DNA of 64,000 bases from Zygnema circumcarinatum. Taxonomy: Eukaryota > Streptophyta > Zygnematophyceae > Zygnematales > Zygnemataceae. The translations under genes and the position numbers were made by a program. Below the pieces are notes generated by a model. The model was not told where the DNA came from. It saw only the letters and a list, made by a program, of their open reading frames with translations, and ran no database searches. Location: NCBI GenBank assembly GCA_037447605.1, contig CM074815.1, positions 21,601-85,600 of the forward strand. The letters are read 5' to 3'. The first letter of the stretch is position 1, and the number at the start of each line of letters is the position of its first letter. This document shows, piece after piece, positions 38,832 through 50,746 of this stretch.

Positions 38832-40303
38832 CGTCCTCCCTCCTGTCATTATGGAGGGAAACTCACTCTCTTTGCGCCATCTCCCGCCAACACAACATTC
38901 CCCTCTCCCTCTCTCGCTCTTCGTTTTCACACACACACCATATCTTGCGCTCTCTCATCTTTCGCTGCTTAGCAGCGCAGGAGTTAATCTTACCTGTTAC
39001 AGGTAAGGCGAAAAAGAGCCGCCTTCCATGTGGCGGTGCAGCAGCTCCAGACGGCGCCCAGCGAGCTGAGCGGGGCCATGTTGTGTGCGTTGTGCTCAGG
39101 TGGACATGTTTCATAGCGGCAGTTGAACAGGACTTCTGTTCCTGGGGGTTTTTTTTTTTTTTTTTATCTGTACTATTGTATTTGTCAAAAATAGTTTTTC
39201 GACTTCTATGGTATCCTTTGTTGAGGTTGGAACGAAGTAGAGCTGCCTGCCCGTCTGCCCATGCCAATCTACCCGTCTGCCCATGCCAATCTACCCGTCT
39301 GCCCATGCCAATCTACCCGTCTGCCCATGCCAATCTACCCGTCTGCCCTTTGGTCCATCTGCCAGTCTGCCAATCTGCCCGTCTGCCCGTCTGCCCACCT
39401 GTCCGACTGCCCATCTGCCCGCCTGCCCGTCGGCCCGTCTGCCCATCTGCCCTTCTGCCCATCTGCCCGTCTGCCCATCTGCCCTTCTGCCCATCTGCCC
39501 GCCTGCCCATCTGCCCGTCTGCCCACCTGCTCACCTGTCCGACTGCCCATCTGTCCTGGCCGCCTGCCCGTCCGTCTGGCCGTCTGGCCGCCCATCTGCC
39601 CATCTGCCCGTCTGCCCGTCTGCCCATCTGCCCATCTGCCCGACTGCCCGTCTGCCCGTCTGCCTGCCGACGGCCGCCCGGCGAACGAGCACACCGCGCG
39701 AGCAGTCCACGGCCACCCCGTGACGTCACCGGCATATCTGCCCTCCAGGCCCCAGCGCGCCGCCGTGACGTGACGCGGCGTGACGGCCGACGGCGAGTAC
39801 CGCAGTCCGCCGCCGGGCGGCGCCACGTCGGACGGAGGGGGGGGATCCGCCGGGCGCCTTTCGCGTCCACGTCAGTGCCACGTGGCCGTCGGAGGTGCCG
39901 CGAGGCGCGCGGTGGGCCCGCTGCGACGCGGTCCGACGTGGCGCGGCGGGCGGCCAGCGCGGCCGGCGCTATCCGGGCCCCCCCCGATCGGGGACCGTAC
40001 GGTTGGTAAGTTGGCCGCTGCGCCGCGTCGATGTTCGCGTAGTCCGGAAGCGGTATCTCGTCTCTTCTCCTTCGCTTAATGTCGGAGCGAGAACATGTAC
40101 GATTTTCGAAATCGTTTGTGTTTATTGAATTGTAATGTGAAAGGTTGGCACTGCTCTGCTATGCGATGCTGTGGGGCGGGCGGGGCGGGGCGGTATAAAG
40201 CGGGGGGGGGGGGAAACGGGGCGGGGTATAAGCGTGCAGGCAGGCAGGCAGGCAGGCAGGCAGGCAAGGCAGGCAAGGCAGGCAAGGCAGGCGGGCGAGG
40301 AGC
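38832..40303. other. intergenic with octamer minisatellite and GC-rich promoter
   Basis: Contains the CDPK 3' flank, a CTGCCC-based minisatellite (39246-39665), a GC-rich stretch with GCCACGTGGC at 39877-39886 and a GGCA/GGCAA repeat (about 40236-40290) just before the acyl-CoA oxidase start. No gene was supported. Confidence 0.6.
39246..39665 (+). repeat. CTGCCCRT octamer minisatellite
   Basis: About 50 tandem, slightly varied 8-bp units (CTGCCCAT, CTGCCCGT, CTGCCCTT). The first part has a 22-bp higher-order unit containing CCATGCCAATCTACCCGT. Because 8 is not a multiple of 3, all frames stay open as LPVCPSAH-type strings; these are not evidence for a protein. Confidence 0.95.
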
Positions 40304-43300
40304 ATGGAGATGCAGGTGGCAAGGCGCGCGGCGCTGCTGGCGCGGCATCTCGCCGCGCCTGACGTGGAGACGACGCACCTGTCTGCCCTTGAGAGCGCAC
40401 CATGCCTTCAGTACATGCCCCCGGAAACACATGCTGGTAAGGCCTCATCGAACTGCCGTTCCTTCCTCTCTTTTTCTTCAACACAGTAAGGTGTCAACAC
40501 AGTAAGGTGACAGGTGTTGGTTTCTGGAGCTCTTTCTTCCTGGTGCCCATCAGAGCTTGCTCGACCACTTCTGCGTATTTGAGGTGTTAGGATTTGGGAA
40601 GAGTGGATTGAAATGTTTTTAAACGTATTTTAAATTCTGCTCTCCGCTCTTGAAGAGGTCCGCCTGCGCCCGTCGGCGAACCGCGCTCTTGGAGCGATAT
40701 AGCATTCTGTGTTTCGTGGATTGATTTATTTTGTGGGCTTTTTAGGGAAAGCAACTTTCAGTCCTTCCATTCTGCGCGGAATGCTTGATTCCGATGGAGT
40801 GCGGATGATAGACGAAGTGTTCGGCCTTTTCGAAAAGAACAAGATATTTTGGCCGAAAGGAACTCCCCAGGGCGGACAGTTGTACACTTCCATGGACTAC
40901 AATTCGACCAAGGAGGAGCAGCGGGACGTGACCTTCAAGCGCATTTTGTTTATGAGAGATCACGGCTACTTCAGGAACTGGCTGACAACCGATGATCCGG
41001 AGGTGCTTAAGCAGAAGTCAGCCATGCATGAAGCGATTGGCATTTACGATCACTCTATGGGCGTCAAGCTCGGCGTGCACATCCATCTCTGGTAAGTGCA
41101 GCTGCTGTCCTTCGATGGATTGGCTTTTAGAGGCACCTCGAGCCCCACGGACACTTCGATTCAAAATCTGAAGCATGTATGTATGCATGGTTTTGCATTG
41201 CGCGTTGTTGGTCGTTTCTTAAGCGACCTTTACAAACTTGTCATTCCAATCTCCTCTGACGCCACCACTTCTAACGGTGGGCAGGGGAGGCGCTGTGAAG
41301 TATCTGGGAACAAAACGGCATCATGACAAGTGGCTAAAAAGGACTGAAGACTATGACGTTGCTGGTTGCTTTGCACTCACAGAGCTTGGACATGGAAGCA
41401 ACGTGAGTGCTGTCTTTCTGCTCGGCTTCAGTACCTCCGATGCTGTATGGACGTTTCCGTTGCAAACAAACGAAGTGCACATACTTAATATGAACTTCGC
41501 AGTGTTCGGCCAGCTACCTGGAGGCACGCTAGGTTTTCTAACCAGAAAATTTGTTTGCTGATCGGAAGCGTCAGTCGAGATGATTTCTTTTTGTTTGTGC
41601 TGCGTTTAGGTCCCTAGGCTAAAACTGTTATTTTGACGAAAGGGGATGGCTCACATGGAGCAGGTGCGTGGAATTGAAACAATAGCGACGTACGATCCAA
41701 GTACTCAGGAGTTCATTATTACCACTCCTTCTGAATCTGCGCAGAAGTACTGGATAGGCGGTGCAGCACAGGTGAGACCTTGCTGTGCATGAAACCGTGG
41801 ACGCTTTTAGTGCAACGAATATATGCAATAGGTCCATCATAGGTGTGGCTATGGCTCCTGCAGCTGCGCTTTTTTTTAACTTTCATGATTTTTTGACCGT
41901 TGAGTAAGATTCTTCGTTGAAATCTCTCGTTCAACATAAGAATCCAGGCAGTAATTCTTTCTTTGCTTCTGGATGTGCAGCATGCAAATCATACTGTGGC
42001 GTTTGCACAACTGCACATCGGCGGAAAGAATGAAGGTGTACACGCTTTCATCGTTCAGATTAGAGATGCCCAGAGCAGAGTATGCCCGAGGATTCGCATT
42101 GCAGATTGCGGCCATAAGATCGGCCTCAATGGCGTTGACAACGGCCGGATTTGGTGAGCTCGCAAATTCATCGAGAACTGGTGGGACTTGACCATTGTGA
42201 ATTGCCACCTGGCGACAGCCAGTCGCCGCTTGCACCTTAAAGCAGGTTCTTGAGATGCTTGGAGATGCATGACTTGACTTTGGACAGGGCTGAGCACCTT
42301 GTACGAGGTTCTGCAGGTTTGACAACGTTCGCATACCACGTGAAAATCTTCTCAATGCGGTTGCTGATGTATCTCCGGACGGACATTACCAGAGTGCCAT
42401 TAGCGATGCAGATCAGGTACTTCACTAACTTGGGTCTGAGCCTGACAGTTAATCGTTGCAGCTCCTTTTTTCTGCACAGAAAGCGCATGAAGAATGTCAA
42501 CTTTAAGTATGTTATCAATTTTGCGAGAGCTACCGTGTATTTACCAATTAAATTGGAAGTGGTCTGAGAAAAAAAGGGAATGTGGTGGAGCAGCGATTCG
42601 CAGCGTTTATGGCGCCTTTGACGGGCGGAAGAGTCACGATCGCAGTTAGTGCAGTGAACCAGTGCAAGGTGGGTAGTCCTTTTTTGGGACGTGTTTGTTT
42701 CCGAGGCTTAGCTATGGCTGCTATGGACCAGTTATTTGGAAGTCTTGTTTTTCTGTCTGGTACACAAACTCAAAGACTTTGTAAAGTTGGAGCTCTCTCT
42801 CTACACTGAAGGGTTGTTTAGTGTTTTTGTAATGATTAACGATGGCTGAACATTGTACTATCACTTTCTGTAAGTTACGATGCTGGGGATTTCACAGTCT
42901 TACGGCTTAAAGGTGAAAGATACATCAGTGTTATGATTTCAAGCGAAGTCAAGGTCTTAACTCCATCAGCAACTGTGCATTACCTTGTGGCTGTATAATA
43001 TAACTTCAAAGGCGAGATGTTTCATGACACGGAAATGTCACAGAAAGGTTATGCATTACTTTCAAAATGAGCTGAGCGGCCTTTTCACATATGCTAATCA
43101 AGCCGGGCACTTTTCTCTTTTTTGTAGATTGGTCTCGCCATTGCACTCCGGTATTCTTTGAGCCGGAGGGCTTTCTCTTTGGCCCCCGGTGAAGAGGAGG
43201 TGCTTCTGTTGGACTATCCTAGCCACCAACGACGCCTTCTACCACTTCTTGCCAAGACGTAAGAATGAACAGCCATACTTAAGCTGAGAGTCGTTACCCC

Positions 43301-46141
43301 CCTGAACAGCATGTCAAGGTACCCAATGGCATCGTTAAAGATTTGGCGTTTCCGTTGTGTGCTGTTCCACTCCTTTGGTTTGAAAGCGTTACATTGTATT
43401 GACAATTCAAGGGGTTTGTGATTCAGTTCCTTTGAACAAAGTAGGTGCATTATGGAAACCCATTATGTGTTAGGATAGTGGCAGTACTCAGGATATTAGT
43501 GCATACATTTATTAGTATTTATTTTTTATTAGTTCATTTTAACTTGTCTGTGAGGTCTTCACGTTGGAAAACTAGCATCCCTTCCCATGTGAGCATAAAG
43601 TTCTGAAGGGAGAGAAAAAGAAGAGGTCGTTTCAAGCTTTGCAGACTTTACACATGCGGGTTCGCTTGGTCCTTGTCTTGGTTCAGCCACTGTCTCTATT
43701 ATTGTGTGTAGCTCTGTAGTTATTGGGGAACTGGGTTCGATAACAATGCTTGTGATTTCGCTAGGTCTTTGTCATGGACGAGGTACCTCTTGCAAGTGCT
43801 CAATTGTAGGTCGCACGGGGTTTTAATGGGGCAGTTATGCCATGAATTTCGCTTGCAACGGATTGAAAACCATTTACTTGAGCCGCCGTCCATCTGATGC
43901 GAAGACCATACACGTACAGTCCAGCGGGTACAAGGCTATGTCGTCCTGGCACATGCTTCGTACATTGCAGGTGGGTTTGACTACTAACAGCCCCCAGTAA
44001 ACTTTTTGCATGTTTTATCGTCCTGTGTTGTTTGTTCCTTTTACATAAGTGCGTCATTCTCTGGGTTTTTTTTTTTTTTTTTTTATCAGATGATTCTGCA
44101 AGCCTTACTTTCTCAGGCATGCTTACCTGTATAGACATACTGAGAATGTTGCGGTATTTTGTCTGGTTTCAGGAATGTCGGGAGGCCTGTGGGGGACAAG
44201 GCGTGCGGTCAGACAATCGCATCGGGCAACTGAAAGCGGAACACGATGTCATGGCCACTTTTGAAGGAGATAACAATGTGCTCATGCAGACGGTAAGGAG
44301 TCTGCACATTCTTGCCTCATGCTTTACCACTTGTTCCAAGTGGCGGTTTGTATTTATAGTTTACTGTAGATCTGACTCGGGACCTGTGAATCACTGCAGG
44401 TTAGTAAAGCTATACTTGGCGATTATTTTGCAGCCAAGAAAAAGGGCAAACCCCTCAGCGGCATGGGCCTGGAGCACTTGAATTCGGGAAGGCCTGTAAT
44501 CCCAACGGTTCTCGACAGAGCCACTCTCCGGAATGACCAATTTCAGGTAAGTGGAAACCTTTTTTGGAACCCACAACTGTCTTTTGAGTCAGGTTATTTT
44601 TTTATCGGTTTAAAGCGGTGTGCATGACCATCTTTTCCATTTTGGCGCATATGAGGAGCTTGTCAGTAGTGTGCTCTAGGACTGTCGTATGCTTGAACTT
44701 CCAGCTTCAACGTATTCGACTGTTTGTCCATTTTCAAGCGAATAGGATCTAACGTACGCATTTTCTAGCGCTACTTGTTTTTTTCTTTTTCCGTTTTTCC
44801 TTTGTTGAGCTCTTTCTGCATGTCGCATGAACAGCTTTCTTTATTTCAATTGAGGGAGCGTGATCTCCTGGAGCGCTTCGCCATGGAGATGTCAGAGCGG
44901 CTTTCTAAAGGCCAAGCAATGGCAGATGCTTTCAATGACGTGAGTGTAAAGTGTTCCCACAACTCGCTAAAGCTTTCAAAAAATCTAGATGACATCCCTC
45001 TATATCGCCATATGCTCTCAGCAGGAAGAACTGAAATGGAATTTCGCCTAAAGTTTGGCCTTGAATATAAGGAACGAAGTTTTGTTTGAAGGCTCCTGCT
45101 TGGTCCGTTTCATTCACTTTCGTAAGTCACTCTTTTCTTGATTGGTGCTTCTGACTTAGCTTACTTTTCTATTGCGTCGTGCCATTCTTTTCATTTTCAA
45201 AGTCACCCGTCTGATTGTGACGTGGCTCAGAGGCCAAGTCATGTGGGTGTGCTTTATTCAGTGAATACTCGTATGATGGGAAAATACTGAACAGAACAGA
45301 ATGGCCTGCGTGGAAAAACAGAGCTATCAGCTGGCGACAGACCTCGGCAGAGCGCATGCTGAGCGGGAGGTGCTGGAGGCCATTCAGGCGGCTGCGAGCG
45401 GTGCTCCTTCCGGGGTGAAGGTTAGTGGAGGAGCGGATGCCTTCTCTTCCTCATCCTTCCTCCTTCGCAAGCGAAACATGCTCGTTTCAGCTTTCAGGCG
45501 GATGTGAAACATGCCAGATTCAAGACGAGCTTCTGTCCTTGTTTCCGTAATGTAGTATTTGTAACTTGAAGACATTGGCAGCTCGTATCTGCGGGCGAAT
45601 GGTGTGGGACGCCTGTGGTCATAGGGACAAGGCATGCGATCTAACGGACCTGAATGAAGTTGTTGTAGATGCAGCTTGGCCTCACGCTTTCTTCCATTCC
45701 TTGGCTGCTTGCAGGAGGTTATCGCGCTTATGGCGACAATGTATACTCTGTCTACCGTGGACGAAGACACGGTGTTTCTCAGGTCAGGATTTCTTCTCAG
45801 TTATCCCGATGTGCGTTCCTGGGGGTCTTGAAACTGTGGAGCTGGGCATGCGGTGGCAATCGTTGTGTCCAAGCAGCGGGTGGTTGAATGGGAAGGAGAG
45901 GGGAGGTGTGCGGGGCAGGTACGAGTACCTATCGGGTGAACAGGCTCAGGCTGTGCACCGGGAGGTGGCGGTGCTATGCGCAGAGATGCGGTCGCAGGCG
46001 CTGGACCTGGTGCAGGCGTTGGGGCTGCCGCCACACTTGCTGGGGCCCATCGCCTTCGACTGGGTGGACTTCAACGCTTGGCGCAATGTGGAGAACTCCT
46101 TGCCCGCCAGCGCCTCCTGCCCGCACCACGCGCAGCTCTAA
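40304..46141 (+). CDS. acyl-CoA oxidase, ACX3-like, peroxisomal
   Basis: Catalyses the first step of peroxisomal beta-oxidation: acyl-CoA to trans-2-enoyl-CoA with H2O2 release, using FAD. Exons are 40304-40436, 40746-41091, 41285-41402, 41664-41771, 41981-42153, 42317-42416, 42594-42668, 43128-43258, 43835-43970, 44173-44292, 44400-44546, 44835-44939, 45322-45420, 45715-45782 and 45919-46141. All are in phase and give about 693 aa. Conserved segments include [86 protein letters not shown] and the catalytic-glutamate segment [10 protein letters not shown]. Its closest match by memory is Arabidopsis medium-chain ACX3. The N-terminus RAALLARHL fits the PTS2 form RA-x5-HL, and the C-terminal AQL is a weak PTS1 at best. 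The acceptor at 45322 lacks a good pyrimidine tract. Confidence 0.94.
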
Positions 46142-46766
46142 GGGCGCGTGGCAAAGCAGGCCGCTCCGTTATGTAGCAAAATCATATTCTTTAATTTTTC
46201 TTTAGTAGTTCAATGCGTTCTTCTTTGGCCTCCACTTGTTTGATCTTTCCGTGTGAGTAACGAAAGAATGGCAAGTGGAGACATACCAAGCTTCTGCTTT
46301 GCAGAGGTGCTTCTGCTTTCCACTTGTAGTTTGCAACTTTTGCCCACACTGACCTTTTGCGGCTCGGAATTATACCCACTGCGCATTGCATCTGCCCGAC
46401 TTCCAAGGGCAAACAAAAACATTCTTAAGAAGTGATATTTTTCAAGCGGTGGATAACTAAACTACACAACTAAATTCTGTACAAAAGTCACCTCCTGCTT
46501 AATCTCAGCGCCACCCGCTGCTGCATATCACCATCCGACAGCCGTAAAATTTGCCTTTTTCTACATTAGTCATAAACAGCACCCGGATTCTGAAGCCCCC
46601 TCCGCTGGCACTTCCAGCGAAATCACGGATCAAACTGGTTCTATGCTCAGAATTGTTGTTTCAGAGGTCCGTGCGCAGGCCACGTTGTGGGACGGAGCGA
46701 TCCTTCACTACCATCCGGGAGCTTCCAATTCGATTCCTACAAAAAGAGGCGGGGGTGGAGACGAGC
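46142..46766. other. convergent 3' ends, no gene seen
   Basis: About 600 bp between the acyl-CoA oxidase stop and the stop of the minus-strand LWD gene. It is AT-richer and probably consists of two 3' UTRs. No exon was recognised. Confidence 0.6.
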
Positions 46767-49484
46767 TCAGACGCGCAAAATCTGAAGCTTGTTCGAGAAG
46801 GCGATGGCCACCCAGTCCGGCTGCGTGGAGGACCACTGCAGCTGGTTGATCTCCGCGCCCGCCGTGTACGCCAAGATGGGGTCGAGCCCGCCGTCCACCG
46901 GCTGGCTGATGCAGGACAGGTCCCATATCAGTGCTTGGGAGTCGTCGCCCGCAGTGCAGATGTGGCAGGAGCTGTGAGGAGCCCATGCCACCGCATTCAC
47001 TCCTAAGACATGCCGCTGCACAGGGGGCGGTGTCGCATGCTGTCAGTTCCATGCTCTTTACACAGATAACATGCATAAAATATGACACTGAACATATTTC
47101 TCAGACCGCCCAGAAACAAAAAAAAATGGAGCGCCGCATCCAGTCAAAGTTATCTCCTTGCCTCCAGACTTCCGTATCTGATGCAATTTTGCATCACAGT
47201 CTACATCAAACACCGTGGCACCTCGACGTTACAGAAAAAACGCAAGGAAAATTGAAAGACAAAACAGAAGCACTCATGGATAACAACGAAGCTTGGAAAC
47301 GAGGAGACCAGCTGGGAAATGAAACCAGAAAACAGTCTACGCACATATAGAATCATTTCATACCCAACCCCGTCCACCCCTCTCCTCTTCTCCCACACTC
47401 GCCCTGTCAATCCTGACGTGTTCAAGCTTAATATGCAGTAGAAGAGTATCCTCTGACCTGCAGTTCCGCCACGGGCATCGTAGGAAATCTAATGTCCAGC
47501 ACCACAACCTTCGGGGAGTCCATCAGAATGGTGGCCATGTAGCGTGGGTCTTGCTTGTTCCATCCCAAACGCAGCAGAGGAGTCTCCGGCTGTGGACTCT
47601 CGTATATGATGGTTGAGTGCTCTTTGTCTCTCAGGTCGAACACTCTCACAGAGCCGTCAGCTGCACAGCCCGAAATGCAAATAAGCAATGAAACGAACAA
47701 CAGCTTGAATGACGAAGACCGAGAGATTGAAGGAGGCTTAAGCAGGTAACCATTGGACCTCGCAGTAGTTAATTCCATGGACGGTTTCGCCGTACGGAGG
47801 TGAATTATGAGTCAAATCAAATGAAATTCTGATCCTCAAGTAGGACAAGATACAAAATCCCCTTCGCCAAACGAATCAGACCCACATTCAGAGGCCATCC
47901 TCCAAGTTTTTTTGCAGAATTTTCAAATTTACTATATTCATTTTATTTTAGAGCTTGGCTTCTTCTGCTTTCTTCTGCAGTGGAAAGGAGTTCTTGACAT
48001 TTCGAGTTGGCCGAATCCTCCAAGGCTCCAGCCATAGTTAATTGCTGAAAAATGAAAATTTTCTCACCTGAAACTGACGCAAAGACACCGACGCCTCCCC
48101 ATGCAATATCATAAACCTCTTTGTCGTGCGCAATAAGTTGCGTATCTACTACCTCCTTTTCCATGTCCCAAATTGTGCATGTTGTGTCGATGCTGCAGAT
48201 CAACCAGCATACATTTCTCAGTCACGATAGACCTGCTTGTAACTATCGCATAAGCACTAGCGCAGTTTGGACAATTGAATGCATAGAAGCCTATTCCACC
48301 TTCTGCCCTCAAGGCCGTAAGACAAACTTCAAACTCCACAAGTTCCGGAAGTTCCGAGCAGAAGCATGGCTTTCGACTGAAGCTGAACTGGCGATTTAGA
48401 GTTAGCTGCTGCAGCAATTTCATCTCCAATTCAAAATAACACTAGCTTTTCGGCGAAACGTGAAGAGAAGGGTGGCAGAAAGGGAGGCATACCTGGAGGT
48501 GCCGAGTCGTTTTGGTTCAGACTCATTCCAATCAAATGATGTCAAAGGTGCACAAAACTCGCTATTCTTGTTATTGTTCAGAGTGCTCTTTAGCTTTACA
48601 CCTCCCTCCTCCACCTGCCATAGCAATGCAGTGAGAGCATTAAGTCATCATCACCACCCAGCCTTACTAAAAATCAACTGCTCGAGGCCCATCCTCAGGC
48701 TTGAAGGCTAAAATGAAATGGGACCATGAATAATGTATGATGACTGGGTAGACAAAGAGATGAACACAAGGTTTTGAAAGAAGGAAGATCAGTTCAATGA
48801 AAGGGTAAAGTTCAAACCTCCCAAATGCGAAGGAAGTCGCCAGTAGTTGCGATAAGGTCAGGCTTTTGGCATTCCTTGTCCGGAATGAACATTATCTTTG
48901 TCGTCGGGTACGGATGTTCAAACGACAGCGCAGGATCACTTTTAAACTCTCCTGTTTCGTCATCCAGCTGTACAATTTCCACCTGAAACTCAAACAAAAT
49001 GCTGGGGTTTGAAGTACTTGCCCATAATCTCCACCTAAATACATTTTTCTGACCTAATTCTGCTTTCTTCATAGATTAAAAGCGCTCGCCAACGATTACC
49101 TACTCCAATCTACACGCTGTTTCACGCGTACGCAGCGAACTACAGGTTGAAATCATTATGTGAGTGCAAACAAGCTGAGCTTGAAGCCTTTAGTAATTGC
49201 GTCCATCCAAAAATACTATTTGCATATAACAGCGTTCCTAAATTCTGCGTGTGTCACGAAGAAGCATTTAAGGTTTGGAGGAGCTGCTCGTCCTGCGACC
49301 AGTCAGAGCAGGGACGCAGGGCCGTGCTCACCTTGTTGCGATACTCTTCAATGAAACTTCCGATGGCAAGTCTGAATTTTTTATCACGCCGAACGCTCCA
49401 ATTCATACCATAGATGAGCCACGGAGCGTCATAAGTGTAGATCTCTGCTCGCTTCCTCGGAATGTTATCACTGTAAATGTCCAT
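46767..49484 (-). CDS. WD40 protein, LWD1/LWD2 (TTG1-family) ortholog
   Basis: LIGHT-REGULATED WD proteins are WD40 scaffolds in the plant circadian clock and photoperiod pathway, acting with transcription factors on morning genes. Exons in transcript order are 49484-49332, 48982-48818, 48614-48493, 48192-48068, 47660-47458 and 47015-46767. All are in phase and give 338 aa. Arabidopsis LWD1 is about 346 aa. Segments almost as in land plants include [113 protein letters not shown] and the C-terminus [20 protein letters not shown]. The start ([12 protein letters not shown]) is the first ATG in the open frame. An upstream short first exon is possible because the N-terminus is variable in the family. 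It is divergent from the COR413 gene. Confidence 0.95.
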
Positions 49485-50746
49485 CCAATGCTTCAAAAGA
49501 GCTGCGAAGCGACGTCCCGCTGCCGCCTCTTGCGCGGTTGCGGCGAGCTGTGCCTACAATACTCGCGACTCTCCGGCCATGCACGGCATGCCTTGCCTTA
49601 TCCTTCCGCTAAATCCCGGCAGTGATCGACGCGTGGCAAATCTCCTTCTTCTCCTTCGCCGCCCCCCGTCCACGGCCCTGTCCACCTGCAATGCACTCTC
49701 CTCTGCCCCTTCAGCCTCCCTCCCTCCCTCCCTCCCTTCCTCCCTCTCTTCCTCCCTCTCTTCCTCCCTCTCTCTCCCTCGCGCTCGCCCTCTGCAGCGG
49801 TATCGGCAGCGGGCAGGGGCGGCCGCACAAGCACCAGAGTCCACCTGCCACATCCACATCCACATCCACATCCAAATCTCGATCCACTTCTCCGAGTCCA
49901 CCCTCGATCCGGATCAAGACCGCTCGCTGCCGACCACGGCGCCAAGCCCCGCCCTTCCCAGAACCGTCCTCCGCTCCATGCTGCCCATCAGTTCCGAGCA
50001 GCGTTCCCTCCGTAGGATCCCCCCTCATAGACCCCATAGAACAGCCTCGAATATTCCCGACCCCTACCTGCCACGTGTCGTGATCTCGTCGATCAAATGA
50101 CTCATGTGAACCGTCCGATGGGGAAAGGTCTGTCCGTACAGAGGGCGTGGGCTGAGCACACGTGCCGCCATGTGCTTTCGTCACGTGGCAGACCGAAGCT
50201 GCGGAGGTCGATCCCAGCGCGCCACGCGGCGCGTGGCGGCGGACACGTGGCTTGTGGCGGGCACTCCTTTGACGTGGCGTCTGGGCAGGCCGCGAGGCGC
50301 GGCGCCGGACCAGTTCAGAAAATACTTTTGAGGCTGCCGTTCTTTTTTTGGTTTTTAATTATTTTTCTTTTCGCTTCGCGGCTCCATTTCCCGCCTCGCG
50401 CCTCGCGGCGGGAAAACCGTCCTGGGGGCGCTCGCGAAAACATTTTTCAAAGATGGTCCGATCCTGTCCGGGCCGCGCCGGCCGGCGGACGCGGGGCCCT
50501 GCGCGGCTCCTTCGAAATCGCCCCCGGGCGGGTCCGCAATGTTTTAAGATCCTGCCCGCGCCGTACGGTCTGTGACTGCGGGAGGGACCGTACGGCTGCA
50601 CTGGCGGAAGGGGGCAAGGGCTAGGGGGGAAGGCCTCACCGTGGTCTTATCGCGCTCTCTCTCGCTCCCTCTGGCTCTCTCGCTCCCTCTGGCTCTCTCG
50701 CTTTCCCCCTCTCTCTCTCGCTCGCAGAAAGCAGTGGTGGGGCGCC
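49485..50746. promoter_or_regulatory. divergent promoter region between LWD and COR413 genes
   Basis: About 1.26 kb. It includes a CCCT/CTTC pyrimidine tract (49715-49780), CACATC repeats (about 49853-49875), the G-box cluster listed separately, a GC-rich block (50440-50570) and CTCTCT/CTGGCTCTCT repeats at 50645-50730 immediately before the COR413 ATG. Long ORFs across it are low in complexity and not supported as genes. Confidence 0.6.
50072..50249. promoter_or_regulatory. cluster of four CACGTG G-boxes
   Basis: CACGTG occurs at 50072-50077, 50159-50164, 50182-50187 and 50244-50249. Flanks such as CCACGTGTC and GACACGTGGC match ABRE/G-box cores bound by bZIP and bHLH factors in plants. One GACGTGGC half-site lies near 50272. 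Random spacing of a given 6-mer would be about 4 kb. Confidence 0.6.

Noticed and set aside
38945-40009. 354-codon ORF with LPVCPSAHLPICPS repeats
   Set aside because: An 8-bp tandem repeat without stops keeps all frames open on both strands. No initiation context or homology supports a protein.
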